Origin: Sclerodactyla briareus | Taxonomy: Eukaryota; Echinodermata; Holothuroidea; Dendrochirotida; Sclerodactylidae | Direction: 5' to 3' | DNA length: 64,000 nucleotides | Assembly (NCBI GenBank): GCA_026419785.1 | Contig: JAODTK010001710.1 | Location: 1-64,000 of the forward strand | Part shown: piece by piece, positions 33,170 through 45,544 of the stretch | Layout of the letters: each line of letters opens with the position of its first letter | How positions within the stretch are numbered: the first letter of the stretch is position 1 | Translations under genes and position numbers: made by a program | Notes under the pieces: model-generated | Database searches by the model: none | What the model was told of the DNA's origin: nothing | What the model saw: the letters and a program-made list of their open reading frames with translations, nothing else

Positions 33170-34236
33170 ATAACCTTCACTCAAAGTTTGACAACTTTGA
33201 CCTACTGCAAGAAAAATTGTGGATTACAGGAATGATTAAGATAGTGGAATTACTATAGGATACTTTCGAGCAAGGAATGCATAGCATAGACTTTGGACCT
33301 CTCCTGAGGCCAGATGACCGCTGACTTACTCAGAGACAGTGACCATGTACTTGTAGGATGAACCCACCCCCCCCTACAAGCATGAGTTATTGTGTCACCA
33401 AGCCGATAATTGGTCCAGTGTATATAAAAAAAAAAATTACTAAATTAAAATTCCCTAATCTCTGCACCCAAAATGACTCACAGTCTACATTAAAACAACA
33501 ATGGGGTTATGTACTCTCCATAAGAAAGATGCCATACCAAATCTCAAACCTTATCAGAACAGGACTAAAAGATTCGACTTTGACCTTTAATGGCCCTCAA
33601 GATGACCTTGACCTGACTCCAAAACAATAGGTATCGGTATTCATTGAGGACCCACATATCAAGCAAGAGCTCCATCCATTCAGGTGGGGTCGGTTGTGCT
33701 CTTCACAAGCCTAAATCGCCCAAAATTTCCATTTTGCACATTTTCACACCAAAAATAACAGTGATCTGTACCAAAACAATGGGGGCTTGTACTCATATGG
33801 AAGCTACACAACGAATTTCAGCTTGAATGGACCCAAAACATCTGGATTATCCTCTCACAAAGATTTTTATACTTTGACCTATAATGATCTCAGATGACCT
33901 TGATTGACCGCAAAACAATAGGGATCGTGTACTCTTATGAAAAAGTATCATCCAAGTTGGGTCGAAATATGCTTTTCACAAGATGGAAAAGCCCAAAAAT
34001 TCACCTAAAATGACCCATGGTCGAACACCGAGTATGAGCTCATCATCAGGTGGGGTCGAGGTATGCTCTTCACGGCCAGCGTCACACACCTACATACACA
34101 CACACACACACGACACACACAGCACACGCACACACAATCACAGCCACACACCACACACAAAAACACACACACCCACACAAACGCACACACACCACACTAG
34201 CATGACTGCATAAATTCCCTGACTTCAGTCAAGAAT
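33170..34236 (+). repeat. CA-type repeat element, second copy
   Basis: Unit starts (AACAAT followed by GGTTNTGTACT-like) lie near 33497, 33628, 33777 and 33913, about 131-149 bp apart, with TGACCT blocks between them. The end has CAGCGTCACACACC, a CA tract (34086-34196), CATGACTGCATAAATTCC and a weakened hairpin around GACTTCAGTC (34215-34235). The layout equals that of 11160-13578 but the units are more diverged and not clearly dimeric. Confidence 0.75.
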
Positions 34237-34502
34237 AAGAAAAAGGACATAGAAAATCGCTTTCACAAAGGCAATTGTGAAAAAGTCTTGTTCAGATTCA
34301 TTAAGATGAAAAAAGAGTATACCAAAAGCGTATACATGACCTGGACCAGCATGCAGCTGAAACACCTAAGGTTCACGCCTTCGTTTCATCCCGTGTTGAT
34401 AAAAACTGGTTAACAGTTTGCAAAACGTTTTGCTGGGGGGAAAATATCTCACCCCTTCTTCGCCATCTACAACGGCTTCATGTGAAAACAACGCATCAAC
34501 TT

Positions 34503-34531
34503 CCCCCCCTCCCCCCCCCCCCCCCCCCCCC
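34503..34531. repeat. Poly(C) tract
   Basis: 29 bases, C with one T. Lies just beyond the 3' end of the minus-strand LINE at 34590. Confidence 0.9.
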
Positions 34532-34589
34532 AAAATCCTGCCGCCTGACGTTCTAATGCATCCAATGATTGCTGCAGTGTACTTCAAAA

Positions 34590-36960
34590 CCTAATATGAA
34601 GGCCAGATTGTCCTCCGAGAAAGTGTTCCAAGGGCATTCACCAGGAATCCACAAAACTTGGGCGAGTAAGTATGCGAATCATGCCGCGAATTCCAGGTCA
34701 GAAACCCTGACTCCCCGAATGATACCCACCGCGGTACTATTCCCAGCTTCGCTAATCCAGTCCATACAAGAGTTGAAAAGTGTTGGAGCCAGGGACACAA
34801 TGTCTCACACCCCACGACCAACGGGCAGGGAAACGTTAGAAACACCACCAGTACACTTTACAGCACTCTCACTTACAGAATAAGAGAGGATAATACGGTG
34901 TACAAGGCGGGTTGACACACCACGATGCTCGAGAATTATCCAGAGAGCCCCCCTACACATAGAGGACGGAGGCCTTGCAGAAATCGATATAGGCCACGAG
35001 ACAGCCTCTACCGATACCGATATCCCGCCTAGACAGGACACGAGGGAGCTATGTGCGATTACCGGGACTTCTCTGGAGTAAAACCGACGATCAGGCGGCT
35101 GATCGCAAGCAACTGCGACGACCATGTTCAGGATGATCGTAGAAAGACTTCACCTTTTGACTGAAGAGGAGGCAATATATTATTGCAGGCCCGGTATCAC
35201 CTCTCTTTCCAGATTGGAACTTAAGTACCCTTTCCAGTCAGGGGATGACACAGTGCCCAAACAAAGCTATGAGACATGCAACAACTCGAAGGCAACCTGA
35301 CCACCAGCCCAAGCACTCTGGATGTACATGCCACAGCCATGAGCTTTCCGTCCTCAACTGCTCCAATGCCTATCACGTCCTGATAGAGGCGCTTCACAGT
35401 CTACAGGAGGCTCGGCCACTAGAGTTGCAACATATCCATCGAATTTAGGTTGGGGGTCAGCCATGAACAAGTTCTCAGAATACCCAGCCCAGTGTGCCCT
35501 CACATCGGATTCTCGGTCAAGACCCTGTCGTCAACTTCCTTGAACGCTGGCATCGACATCACAGAAGCCGACTTGCGGATTCTCTCAATCGCTCTGGAAG
35601 CCGGCTGCGAGTTACACGTTGCCAGGTGCCTCTCCCGCGGACTCAAAGAGACGCTTGACTTCCGCCACACGGTCGAGGTCGCAGTGCCCTGGACGTCAGC
35701 AGTCGCAGAAGCTCCACAGTAGGCTGTGTCTTACCACGGAGCATGGCCGGCGGACTCCGCCGATGGGCTTCCGACGTTTCCCTCGTGGATTCCTCAGTGG
35801 TCCTCCTAGGACCCTCCAGGGAGGCACGGCATCTGGCTGTCTTGAGGATGCAGGCTTTGGAGTGTGCCCGTCCGTGCTCAGGGCCTCCATACGCCTTCAG
35901 CACCTCAAACGACTGCCCTACCTTGCCAGCATACACTGAGTACTTCGGGTCCTTCAGTTGGCTCAAGTCAACATTTTTAGGCAATTCGCTTGGGACTTTG
36001 AAAGTAGCATGAGGTAATGACCAGCAACATGTGATCAGTTGTGACGAACATTGCAGTTCTGACAGCCTCCATCTCCATCGTTGACAGTAACACCATCATT
36101 GGAGTCCAGCGCCTCGCATCAGATCTTCGTACCAGAACCAGCAATTCTAAGGCCACGGAATTCTAGCAAAGTCAAGTACCCGAAGACTTATCATCACGGC
36201 GGCCAAATCCATGCGGCCGCGGACATGACTATAGCCTTCCTACTGAACCAGTGGAGGCATGAAATCACCAAGAAGGATCTTCGAGTCAGAAGTGGGGCCA
36301 GAATCGCAAAAATCGAACTGAACGAGCGTAGAACGCTTCTTTAACCAAGTCATTGCATACCGGCGGACACTTGCGACAAGGATAACCCACCCACAGTGTG
36401 GGTGATCCGCCGTTGCATTATACGTTGTTGATGGTGTTCCCTGTGTTACCCAAGGGAAACGAGGTGGTTGGTCACAGCAAACGCCACCCCAGCGAAGCCG
36501 ACCAGATCGTAAGCAAGGGTAGCCACCTACAGTGATATCGCATGAACCCGGGCCGGCGCATTCAAGAGAGGCGGCTTTTGCAACTCCAATGCCCAACCTT
36601 ACCAGCTTCCTCAACACGACAGACAAACGGGCATCCTCATGAAGCGACAGGATGTTCCAGCTGAAACGAACCAGACCGACGCCTCAGATTGAGCCGGGAG
36701 ACCGTTGCGGAGAGGTGGACGACACCTAGGTCACCCACCAGCACAGTGCCCATCACGAGACCACAACCGTCGGTGTCCCTCGGATCGGGGTACGCGAGGG
36801 CTTTGCCCCGAACCTTCATACGGGTGATGCCCTGCGGTGGGTGCAGCTCATTAAATCCAGGGATTTAACAGAAGAGCGGAGGGGTGCAACCCTGGTTACT
36901 CCCTTGGCACAAATTCGGGAAGGGATGCCAACCTATTGGAAGGATACCCTAACGGGGACC
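34590..36960 (-). mobile_element. Non-LTR retrotransposon with endonuclease and RT domains, decayed
   Basis: GC-richer than its surroundings. On the minus strand, from 5' to 3': N-terminal sequence (36840-36640); endonuclease pieces with VVLRKLVRLGIGVA (36610-36570), SGDITVGGY and W/RSGR..WGGV (~36540-36475), and LGDF (~36260); linker with SQLKDPKYSV (~35960-35930), VGQSFEVLKAYGGPE (~35920-35870); and RT with SM.RGALWIILEHRGV.TRLVH (~34965-34900), SESAVKCTGGVS (~34880-34840), PVGRGVR and LDWISEAGNST (~34825-34735). Many frame shifts are needed and the YADD box is lost, so it is inactive. The endonuclease would nick the target and the RT would prime there. The clade was not determined. Confidence 0.78.
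36240..36626 (-). pseudogene. LINE endonuclease-domain frame (128 codons)
   Basis: MSVVLRKLVRLGIGVAKAAS at the start, then SCDITVGGYPC and RSGRLRWGGV, then a VILVASV segment and ILLGDF near the end. These correspond to the early E-V-R, G-G-Y, VSVYAPT and LGDFN blocks of LINE AP-endonucleases, although the expected E and N catalytic residues are displaced by frame changes. It is not a cellular gene. Confidence 0.7.
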
Positions 36961-36983
36961 GAACTGGTTACCCTAGCATATGC

Positions 36984-37039
36984 AATATATATATATATAT
37001 ATATATATATACTATATATCTCTATATTATATATATATC
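36984..37039. repeat. (TA)n microsatellite
   Basis: TA repeats with two short interruptions, directly upstream of the LINE 5' end. Confidence 0.9.
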
Positions 37040-38589
37040 TTTAAAAAATAACTCAAATAGAAAAATATAAATAGAGAAGAAATTTACATATATGAAGCAG
37101 CAGTGTGTAAAAAACAAGCTACAAAAAAATTCCATTCAAAAATTCTTTCACCTTGCAAGTTGAGTCCCATGTTATATGCGTTCAAAACAAGGCGCCGGGT
37201 GCTGCCATTTTCCCTCAAGGGCATGACAGGCGATTGAAACAAGTCTAATTGTGATGTTCACACAACCACTACCAGCTGGCGTTTAATGTATATCTTTGTT
37301 TTGACCACCTGCATCACATGGCGGTGCAAAAAATGGACCTTTGTATAATTGAATCATTGAGGTTCTAATGAAAAAAAAAATGAGACTAAATTGGTTCGAA
37401 TCCTTGCACATATCTTAGAATTAGTTGATCACAAATTATAATGAAAGAAAAAAGCCTCTCGAGTACAATTGGTTAGGTGATATCACAATCCTCATCAAAT
37501 GGCAGCGTCTGTCGTTCAGTCAAAGTGACTCGCTCGAAAAGTATGCGTTATTTTTAGTGAAATTTGGGTGGAAGATGCGTCATGACGTAATGAGTCCCTC
37601 TTTTAACAAGTATTAGTTCGACTCTTAACAACTGGGCGAGTGGATGTTCCAGAAAGCAGCCTTTGTGTGGTATAATAGTGCCCCTCAATTTGAGTGATGT
37701 TTCGCCCTGCTGCCCCCCCCCCCTCTCCAACCACGGCAGATTCTGGAATTGTAGCACTGCTAAATCATGATTATAGTTATAGTATGAAGAGGGTTTATAC
37801 CTACTGGGTCTTCCTGAAAAATAGAGAGAGGACTTCTCTAAAAAACAGCAAGTTCAGACAATTAGAATGCGGGTGAATGTCAGTAACCCAAATGTAGAAG
37901 GAAGATACCATTTTTGTCTGTAATGAGTTAGATATCATTTAGTGGTTAATTAGTATAAGCCGCAGATTGCGAGATCTCCGAACACCAAAGCACACCAAGA
38001 CATTAAGAAACTAAGTGAGGAAATCTACTACCAACTCAATCTGCTATTTGTAGGACATTTTTAAACTGGCAGACAAAACAATTTATCAATGGAGCATAAG
38101 AGGAGTATACACCTACAGGGGGACACCAGGATTTGCCTGACATGCCTAAGGTGGGAGGGCGTGGGCAAGGTGCCCGACGATACGCATACTCCCCTTCTAT
38201 TTTCTTTCCAAAATTTATTGAAAAATTTGGTTTGACAATTATATAAACAAACCGACTCCGTATAGGTATCCGCATACAAGGTGCTCACTCTCATCTTGTT
38301 CTATTTGGAGTCCTTGGGCCTGTTTAATCCTATATGTTAATGACATCGCCACATCTCAAAAATTGCCGATATTACCTTTTTCAGTATGATGCTAGATCTT
38401 TTTCGAATCAGCTGAAGATACAAACTTTTTACATACTATAATCTCATCGAGCTTAATAAGTGTAAATGATGGTTTGCAAGTAATATGTTGTCTCTCAATA
38501 TAGGTAAGACTAATATACTGTGTAGAATGTGTTGGGCTAAAGATATCATATGGGTGACAGATGTCTTGAAACAATCAACCACATGATTT
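37040..38589. other. No recognised gene
   Basis: AT-rich. Short frames only. A C run lies at about 37711-37720. Confidence 0.4.
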
Positions 38590-39295
38590 TTGGGCGTCTT
38601 CACGATTGAACTACCATGAACTTCTGCACTTGAATTTTGATAATGGTCTTCTGACCAACACAATCTGTGGGTTCCCTGGCCGCATTTTTCGCTGCCGCCA
38701 CCGTGTGCTAGTGATAGTTGTGCACCGTGCACACTACTTTAACAAGTGGTCGCACCCATAATCAAACAAAAGCACAGATCCCGGATAGGTGGTAGACTTA
38801 CCTCAGTCGCCTCAACCTCCTTCACCTCAAGCTCCAGCGATTTGTGTGTTAGTGTGTTGGTCTCAAGGCAGGAAATCGACAACGTCTGCCAATGAAAGAG
38901 CAAACACCACCAGGTGGTACAGGAAATCTTTTGCAACGGATAGGGATTGAAGGAGAACCCCTCTTTCATTTATATAAGGCAACAACCCAGAGTTAAATTT
39001 CGCATTTTTCGTTTTAAAGAATATAACATCATATGTCGACAAGGAACATCATATGTCTGAAACATGTACTACGGGCATATAAAAACCCTGCAAAACAAAA
39101 TCGAGAATGGAACTGCGGAATTCACTCAACTTGATCTATTTAGGTTATTAGGCATTTGTTTAAAACGGTTTTGCTGCTGGATATGTCGGAACAGTGTGTC
39201 AGAGTAATAGCAGCCGGGCTAAAATTGGGGAGGGGGGCAACTTGCATTGCGTACCCCAACCAAAAATATTGGGGACGCCGTCTCTCCAGTGGCGG
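38590..39295 (-). repeat. Interspersed repeat X-Y, copy 2 (inverted)
   Basis: The reverse complement aligns with 30880-31480: CCCAACCAAAAATATTGGGG and GACGCCGTC at 39254-39285, ACATATGATGTT near 39045, GTGGTCGCACCCATAATC near 38745-38762. Compared with copy 1 it contains ~110 extra bases (about 38765-38875) that on the minus strand encode HKSLELEVKEVEATE followed by a GTAAGT donor-like site. Confidence 0.65.
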
Positions 39296-40799
39296 CGAAA
39301 GCCTACACATTTAAGGGGGGTGGCCGCGACACCAAAACTTTGATGAATTGATGTGTGTTACTATCAGAGCGGAAGAGCCACCTCGGCTGTTGGCCGGAAA
39401 ACGGCTCTTCCTGAGCGTTGTGAGCTATATTTACACAGTCATAAAACGTGGGTATGTCTGCAAAATCGTTAGTTAGTAATAAAATGTATATGTATGAAGA
39501 AACACGTCAATGAATATCAGGATGGGTTTGGAGACAGCAAATTCCGCTGAGGAAGAGGCCGGGGAAGGATGTCACAACTTCGCACCCCTCCCCCCCCCCC
39601 CCCCCCTTCCCACTAAGATAATAGACTTTCTTCTCATACGGTGAATGTCAGTGCCATGACCGAGACTGAGTGATTATGATGCTAGCCCAGGTAGCCCCTT
39701 TCCCGCCCCCAGTTGGCCATCCACTGTGGTCACGTGGAAACACTGGAAGGATTTAACCATGTTTTCAGCACTTTGGTTTCAGCGTATTTTACAATAGTTG
39801 ACCAACTGACAAGTGAAAAAAATTTACGTACGTTTAAAAGACGCCAAAAGTGGGACAAATTGTCTTTGAAACGTACGTAACGCCCTTTTTCACTTGGTGA
39901 TGAACTGTTGTAACAAAAAGGGAATCAAGGTTTCAGAATATTTATTGTGGTATCGACATATCTGTAAGCAAAATTTATAGCAATTTTACAGTATACAGTT
40001 TGATACATAAATCATGCTGTTTGGTGTCTTTTATTTGAAACGTACGTAAACTAGATAACACCGAGATAGCTAAAGGTGACAAAGTCATCCACAGGACATG
40101 TCATTTGGGGTGGTGGTATCTTCATGTTCATATAAAGTGAACGAAATGCAAGCGTCACTTTCTAGTTGTCTCTAAAGGCTAAATTCTTTAAAATGTCCCA
40201 CTTTTGTTGCCAAGTATTGTAGCCTTGTACATACAGCGGAGACTATTGTCCTCTTGAATAATCTCGTAGGCCTAGTCAAGAGACTGGCATTACAGTCAGT
40301 CGGTCATCACTTGTATTTGTCAAGAATGCTGACTAGGTCCCTTCTTATTGACGAAGTTAGCGCACTGCTCAAGAGTATCTAGTCGCTCTCGACGCTGGTA
40401 ACCTGAACAGATTACAGAATTCGCTACAAGCTGCGAATATCGCAGAAGAGGCGGCAACGGGGTCGGTACGGCAACATCTGTTGAACTTAGAAAGAGTAAT
40501 AGTTTCACATTCTTAAGGCCTGTTTTAATCTATTGTGTATATTCTATCATGTTCCGCAAATCGATAATGATAGTTTAATTGTCGATGTGGGGGTTAATTT
40601 TCAAATTTCATTCCCCCCCCCCACTTTAATTTTTTTTTGGGGGGGAACGCGTCCCCCTCCCGTACCCCCCCTCACCCGAGAATTCGAGATAATAACATGG
40701 AATCAATAGCTTTTTAAAGCTGTTTCACCCTTTACAGAGGACATCACCAGGGAGAGCGTGTGATAGAGGTGTTTCAGTATGTCAATTGCATTGACTATT
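39296..40799. other. No recognised gene; three ACGTACGT palindromes
   Basis: ACGTACGT-type palindromes sit near 39826, 39870 and 40040 in sequence TTTGAAACGTACGTAA and its inverse. C tracts lie at 39590-39606 and ~40612-40622. No supported ORF. Confidence 0.4.
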
Positions 40800-40930
40800 G
40801 GTTTATTGCACCAGACGAGTCTGGTCGTCACGAGAATTGACTTACAAGGTCACAATGGTCGGAGGGTCAAAATGAGCGGTAAAGGTCAAAGGAGATCAAA
40901 GTAGGGCCACCAGGTGTAGTTCACCTAGAC
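40800..40930 (-). repeat. Inverted copy of the TGACCTTTGGGGTCA family
   Basis: The reverse complement reads TTTGACCTTTACC, CATTGTGACCTTGTAAGTCA, ATTCTCGTGACGACCAGACT and GTGCAATAAACCA, matching 14969-15050. Confidence 0.65.
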
Positions 40931-40984
40931 GAACAAACCTTCCCATTACGAACATCGCTCTGAAATGTGTTTTGCCCTAGGATT

Positions 40985-41260
40985 GCCCTATGGTGACCTT
41001 CAATGACCTTGACCTGACAACAACAACAACTAGGGTTCATCCTCGCCTTATGTGCAACCCAAATGCCTAATTTGAACTTACTAGAAACTTGTAACCATTA
41101 GATATAGTGCTGACATTTTTTCACTTTGTCCGTGAGGACCCTCCTGTATGTCTTGATCATGCATTCTTCAGATATCGTGCTGACAATGGGTAACACAAAC
41201 ACACACACACATTCGCACCGTGCATTTGAATGAAAGATTCCTTGCGGCAGGATAAAAAAG
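40985..41260 (+). repeat. Fragments of CA-type and CGAA-type repeat elements
   Basis: TGACCTTCAATGACCTTGAC and CTAGGGTTCATCCTCGCC belong to the CA-type family. A short CA tract is at 41197-41211. The following TTGCGGCAGG, AAAAAAGTCAGTCCGTCCGT resembles the end module of the 7.4 kb element. Confidence 0.5.
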
Positions 41261-41285
41261 TCAGTCCGTCCGTCTGTTCGTATAC

Positions 41286-41303
41286 ATCTATCTATCTTCT
41301 AAT

Positions 41304-41356
<53 letters not shown>
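41286..41356. repeat. (ATCT)n microsatellite
   Basis: About 15 ATCT units, continuing the GTCCGTCCGTCTGTTCG end module, so it may be an alternative microsatellite of that element. Confidence 0.9.
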
Positions 41357-41357
<1 letters not shown>

Positions 41358-42510
41358 GTCGGTCGTGATGTTCAACTTAGTTCAAATTTATCAAATGCAC
41401 ACATGTGTGGATCAAACTGAAACAACCATGGTTGGTGAGTTTGGCTGTGGCCCATCAAAATTGTCCTGAATTAGGGTACAATCTCAAAAAGTGGTGTAAA
41501 TTTTGCAAAACACACAAATGCTTATTCTCCTACAGGTTATGTGGTACACATATGGGGTGTTAATGAATGTGAAGACGTCTTGTATGTGTTTCTTCTACTG
41601 TCCGTTTATTGCCAGTTCACGTTAATGTTATCGGCCCTTCCGCTATTGTCCGAGAAACTGTTGGGCATTAGAACTTTCAAGTGCACATCTCATTAAGTTC
41701 GAGTTCAAATGGACAAAAATTCGTGTGTGACGGTTGGTATGGTCCACTCCTCAACACTGATGCTCTCGTTAGAATATGTGCATTAGTATTCACTTAACAT
41801 TCTAAATGGTTTATAAATTCCTGCGATAAGGACACCGTAGCTCACCTAATCAATTTGTAACATTGAGGTGTAGTATATGTTCATCGTTTTTAAGATATAA
41901 ATATTCTTTGATATATATTATCTTTGAGATAATATGTATCAAGAACAGGCTCGATATAGGTCCAAGTACCAACTTTTTAAATGATTCTCCAACCTATTCT
42001 TGTCGAAAGATAAGCCAACAATGTTCTAACAAAAATGAAGCAGGCGCGGTTGTAGAGTGTCATTTTGGGGGGACTTTTTTTTTTGGGGGGGGGGCGTGAT
42101 ATATACTATCTAATCGGAGCGCCACTATAGGTTGGCGCGGGGCGGAGACGAAGACATATTTTGATCCTTACACACTCTCTCGATGGCGGAAAACAGCAAT
42201 TCACGAGTGTCTATCCTGCATGTTCCAGCTTTGGAAATAAGATCGTCGTGTCTGCAAATTCTCTCAATTAACGTGAAAGGTTGGTTCTGTAAAAAATAGT
42301 ATCAATTGCCGTTTCAGAGCACTCTTGTAGGAAGTGTAGCATATGTATATATGTGCCTAACGCAAAATAGTGTTGTTGAGATTGCTCCGAAGCACGAAAT
42401 ACAAACGGACAAAAACGGGTCAGGTATACGTGTGTAATTAAGTTTTCAGAAATAACGCGCAGTGTCTGTCACTCGCTAATGTGTCCTCTACTGCATACAT
42501 GTGTCTTATA
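41357..42510. other. No recognised gene
   Basis: Contains a T11/G10 junction near 42075-42095. Short frames only. Confidence 0.4.
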
Positions 42511-42627
42511 AGATAGATGATAGATAGATGATCGATAGATAGATATATAGATAGCTAGATAGATAGATATATAGATAGATAGATAAGATAGTTATGTAGA
42601 TAATAGATAGATAATGATAGATGTACC
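42511..42627. repeat. (GATA)n microsatellite
   Basis: Imperfect GATA units with CGAT and TTAT interruptions. Confidence 0.88.
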
Positions 42628-42839
42628 GTTGGCAATATTTCCTCTTTTGCGAATAAATCGAGTCTATTTCATTTTCTCCAGAATCCGCCCATAATAAGAC
42701 CACAAAAAAAGGCGATTTGTTGGTAAGGTGTACCCTGTCACTTCATTTGGAACTTAGAAGCAGAAACTCATTGTTCATTTCGTACCCCTCCTTGATACTT
42801 GGACAGCAAAATGAAACGATGATGAAGCAAGATTGGCGG

Positions 42840-44095
42840 ATTCTGCTTGGCGGTCTGCTACTCTTCAGGGGCTACCTTGAAGTCTCCAAATTTGTCGGTG
42901 CCACACACCCCCCCACCCCCCCCGAAGGCCGCAGAATTTTTCCAGGAGGCGATCGTGATGCCCGAACCGCGAACAAATGAGTTTGGAGGCAACTCCTACC
43001 CACCGGAGCTCTGCAAACAAATTATGGACTTTGAAGATAACAGACAGTATGACGCAATCCACGGATAAGAGAGCTGATCTACTGAATTTCTGGAGCCAAG
43101 TTGGAAGAGGTACCGAGGATTAAGCGTCAAGATATAATAACCTGGCGTACATCGATACGATCGCAGCGGTTTGCTTTGACCAGGCTGGGAATGCAAAAAT
43201 ACAAGGAAGCTGAAAGGGTATCAACACTCGATAAAGGTTTTGGGCACTCGGTGAAGTCCATCGGTACCAAGCCTTGGCACGGTGATTGGCCGGCAATCAA
43301 AAAATAAATCTGGCCCTTCATCTCTATACAGCGGAATTAACGACGAGGTACGATGGTACTAGAGGTCGCTGGAGATTGATCCGAGCAAACGACTCAGCCC
43401 GAATTGATCTCGCCTCTACTAGCTTTGAGAAGGTATCCTGTCGCGTCACAGAGGCCGAAGAAGTCATCCAGCAAGTAGACCAGAACTACTGCTAAATCTT
43501 CGGTCAAAGTCCCGTTTCTACGCACCTCAGCGAAAGCCTGAATAAATGTTGAGGTGTAGGGGGGGAAGAAACGGAATCGCTAACATCGTCCTTCTTTCAT
43601 TCATTCTTTCACCAATATGCTCTAGTCTACAGAGATCTTGCGCACATTCCCAGAGGCCATTGAAGCATGAGTATCCGAAAAAATCGTCAGACTTGGACAA
43701 ATGTTTAGAAATTGTCCCAACAAACTTTTGGGCCCTAATAGATAAGCTTCTCCTCTCTCTCAGTAACAGAGGACAGTTTCCGGAAGCCGAGAATTTATAT
43801 CGGCATATTATCGAAAACTTCGAATCAAGTCGTTTGATCTTCTGACAGCACAGTACCGATATGCGCAATTCATTTTATACCGAGATAATCGTGACATGAA
43901 CGATACATCAGCGAAAGCTTTCGGAAGTCAGTGATTAATCCCTCTTCTTCTTATCTCCGATTGGCTTCGGGGTTCGGGATGAATGTCAGAACCCAATTCG
44001 TGCGGCCGCGAAAAGGCGTCTGGAAGAATTTTCCAACATAAGGGGAAGGAAAAAAATTGCAATATCTCTCCGGAATCAGACATCTGCAGTTGGCT
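42840..44095 (+). pseudogene. TPR-repeat protein remnant, IFIT-like
   Basis: Plus-strand frames carry tetratricopeptide-type pieces in a sensible order: AAEFFQEAI (~42925-42955), QIMDFEDNRQYDAI (~43018-43060), SLEIDPS (~43370-43392), RIDLASTSFEKV (~43398-43435), EAEEVIQQVDQ (~43452-43485), DLDKCLEIVPTNFWALIDK (43690-43747), GQFPEAENLYRHIIENFES (43769-43826) and AAAKRRLEEFSNIRGRKK (~44003-44058). The pattern of E.IDP.N.WALI, then G.F.EAE..Y..II recalls IFIT-type TPR proteins, which in vertebrates act in cytosolic antiviral responses. The role here is unknown. Each piece is in a different frame, so it is a decayed copy or a gene with assembly indels. No introns were recognised. Confidence 0.45.
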
Positions 44096-45410
44096 ACTGA
44101 TTTAACTGCAGAATGGATCATTACTCTTCTCTTATGTTTATCATCACTACACTTTTCAATTGTACTCCGCTAAGAGGTAATGTAATCCTAAAATGATAAT
44201 CAATGGAGCATACCAGGAACTTGTGCTATTCTGATACTAGATCCTAGGTCTTAGATCTATATATGTTCGAATGCCTGTCTGTTATATTCATCTGTCTGTC
44301 TGTCCATGTCTATCTGTCTAATTGTGTGACTAAATTTGGTCACTTGTTCATCCACCATCGTGGCATCTTGAGCACTACATGGTCATAGTCAAATGTCAAT
44401 AAAAAATAATGATGGCCGATTATGTGAAAACTTGCAAAAGGTATTTGCGCCCACAGACCTCCTGTCTGCTTGCCAACCTATATTTACTTCCTTGGCTCCA
44501 AAATGTTTATTCTTCGTCAGAAGTTACCAGAAGTTGGACACGATTTTTTATTGAATGCTGGACATCCTTAACCACTCTATCCGAGACCATAAAACATATC
44601 TCCTACATACAAGGTGGCAATTAGATTTTTGGGAGCAAAGCACTATCCGGCTACTCCTCCCTGTAAACAGAATTCTAATACAAAGTCATCTGATGTTGAT
44701 AAAGGTAAAAAGTTACATCAGGCCGAACGTGTATTACATTACCACACTTTTTTTTTAGGAACACATTTTTTCGTATAATTCCGAGTATTTAAAATTGCCC
44801 TTACTGATAATGCCATATATGCCTGTCACTATATCTGAATATCTTCGCAGCCTATTACCCTGCAGCTGGTAGAGTAATCCAACAACTAAATGGTTACTCG
44901 TTTTGTTGTGCGAATATCCTGAAACTACTAACGGTAAAAGTTGCCCTGGCGATTATGGGTGTTTAGAGATATATTAGAGATCTGGTATCTCAGAGAAATT
45001 CCTGTTTTTTATATTTTGTTTGTAGAATAGGGATGACGCGTTATTTACGGACTATCGTTTCATGGACAGTCTCGACTCACTGAAACGTCAGCGAGGCAAC
45101 GGGCTTGATATGTCGGAAGGCTAAGATATGAGTGTGACAACCCATCAGGCGTTATTGTGCACACATGCTATGATCATTTACCTCGGTGGTGAACGCTCTA
45201 TTCCGTAGTATGGACGCAGAGGATTAGACCACTAAAACAGCCTGATTATATTTGTGTTCAAGAATTCCGTTAAGTTTTGCCATTGCAGTTGCCTGGAATT
45301 CCATTTAGTTTTTTAGTTACATTATGCCTGTTTTATATGTAGACTCCCATCTAATTATTCAGTTATATTTTTAATTCCATTTTTTTCAGTTATATGTTCT
45401 ACAATTCTGT
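44096..45410. other. No recognised gene
   Basis: AT-rich. Frames of 71 and 67 codons (44409-44758) show no motif. Confidence 0.4.
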
Positions 45411-45463
45411 TTCCTTGACGAAGTAAATCATACAGCCTGGGATTGAAATGTGTGTGTGTGCGC

Positions 45464-45544
<81 letters not shown>

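Noticed and set aside
34569-36344. Several plus-strand frames of 67-106 codons in GC-richer DNA
   Set aside because: They are shadows of the minus-strand LINE, whose endonuclease and RT motifs appear in order.
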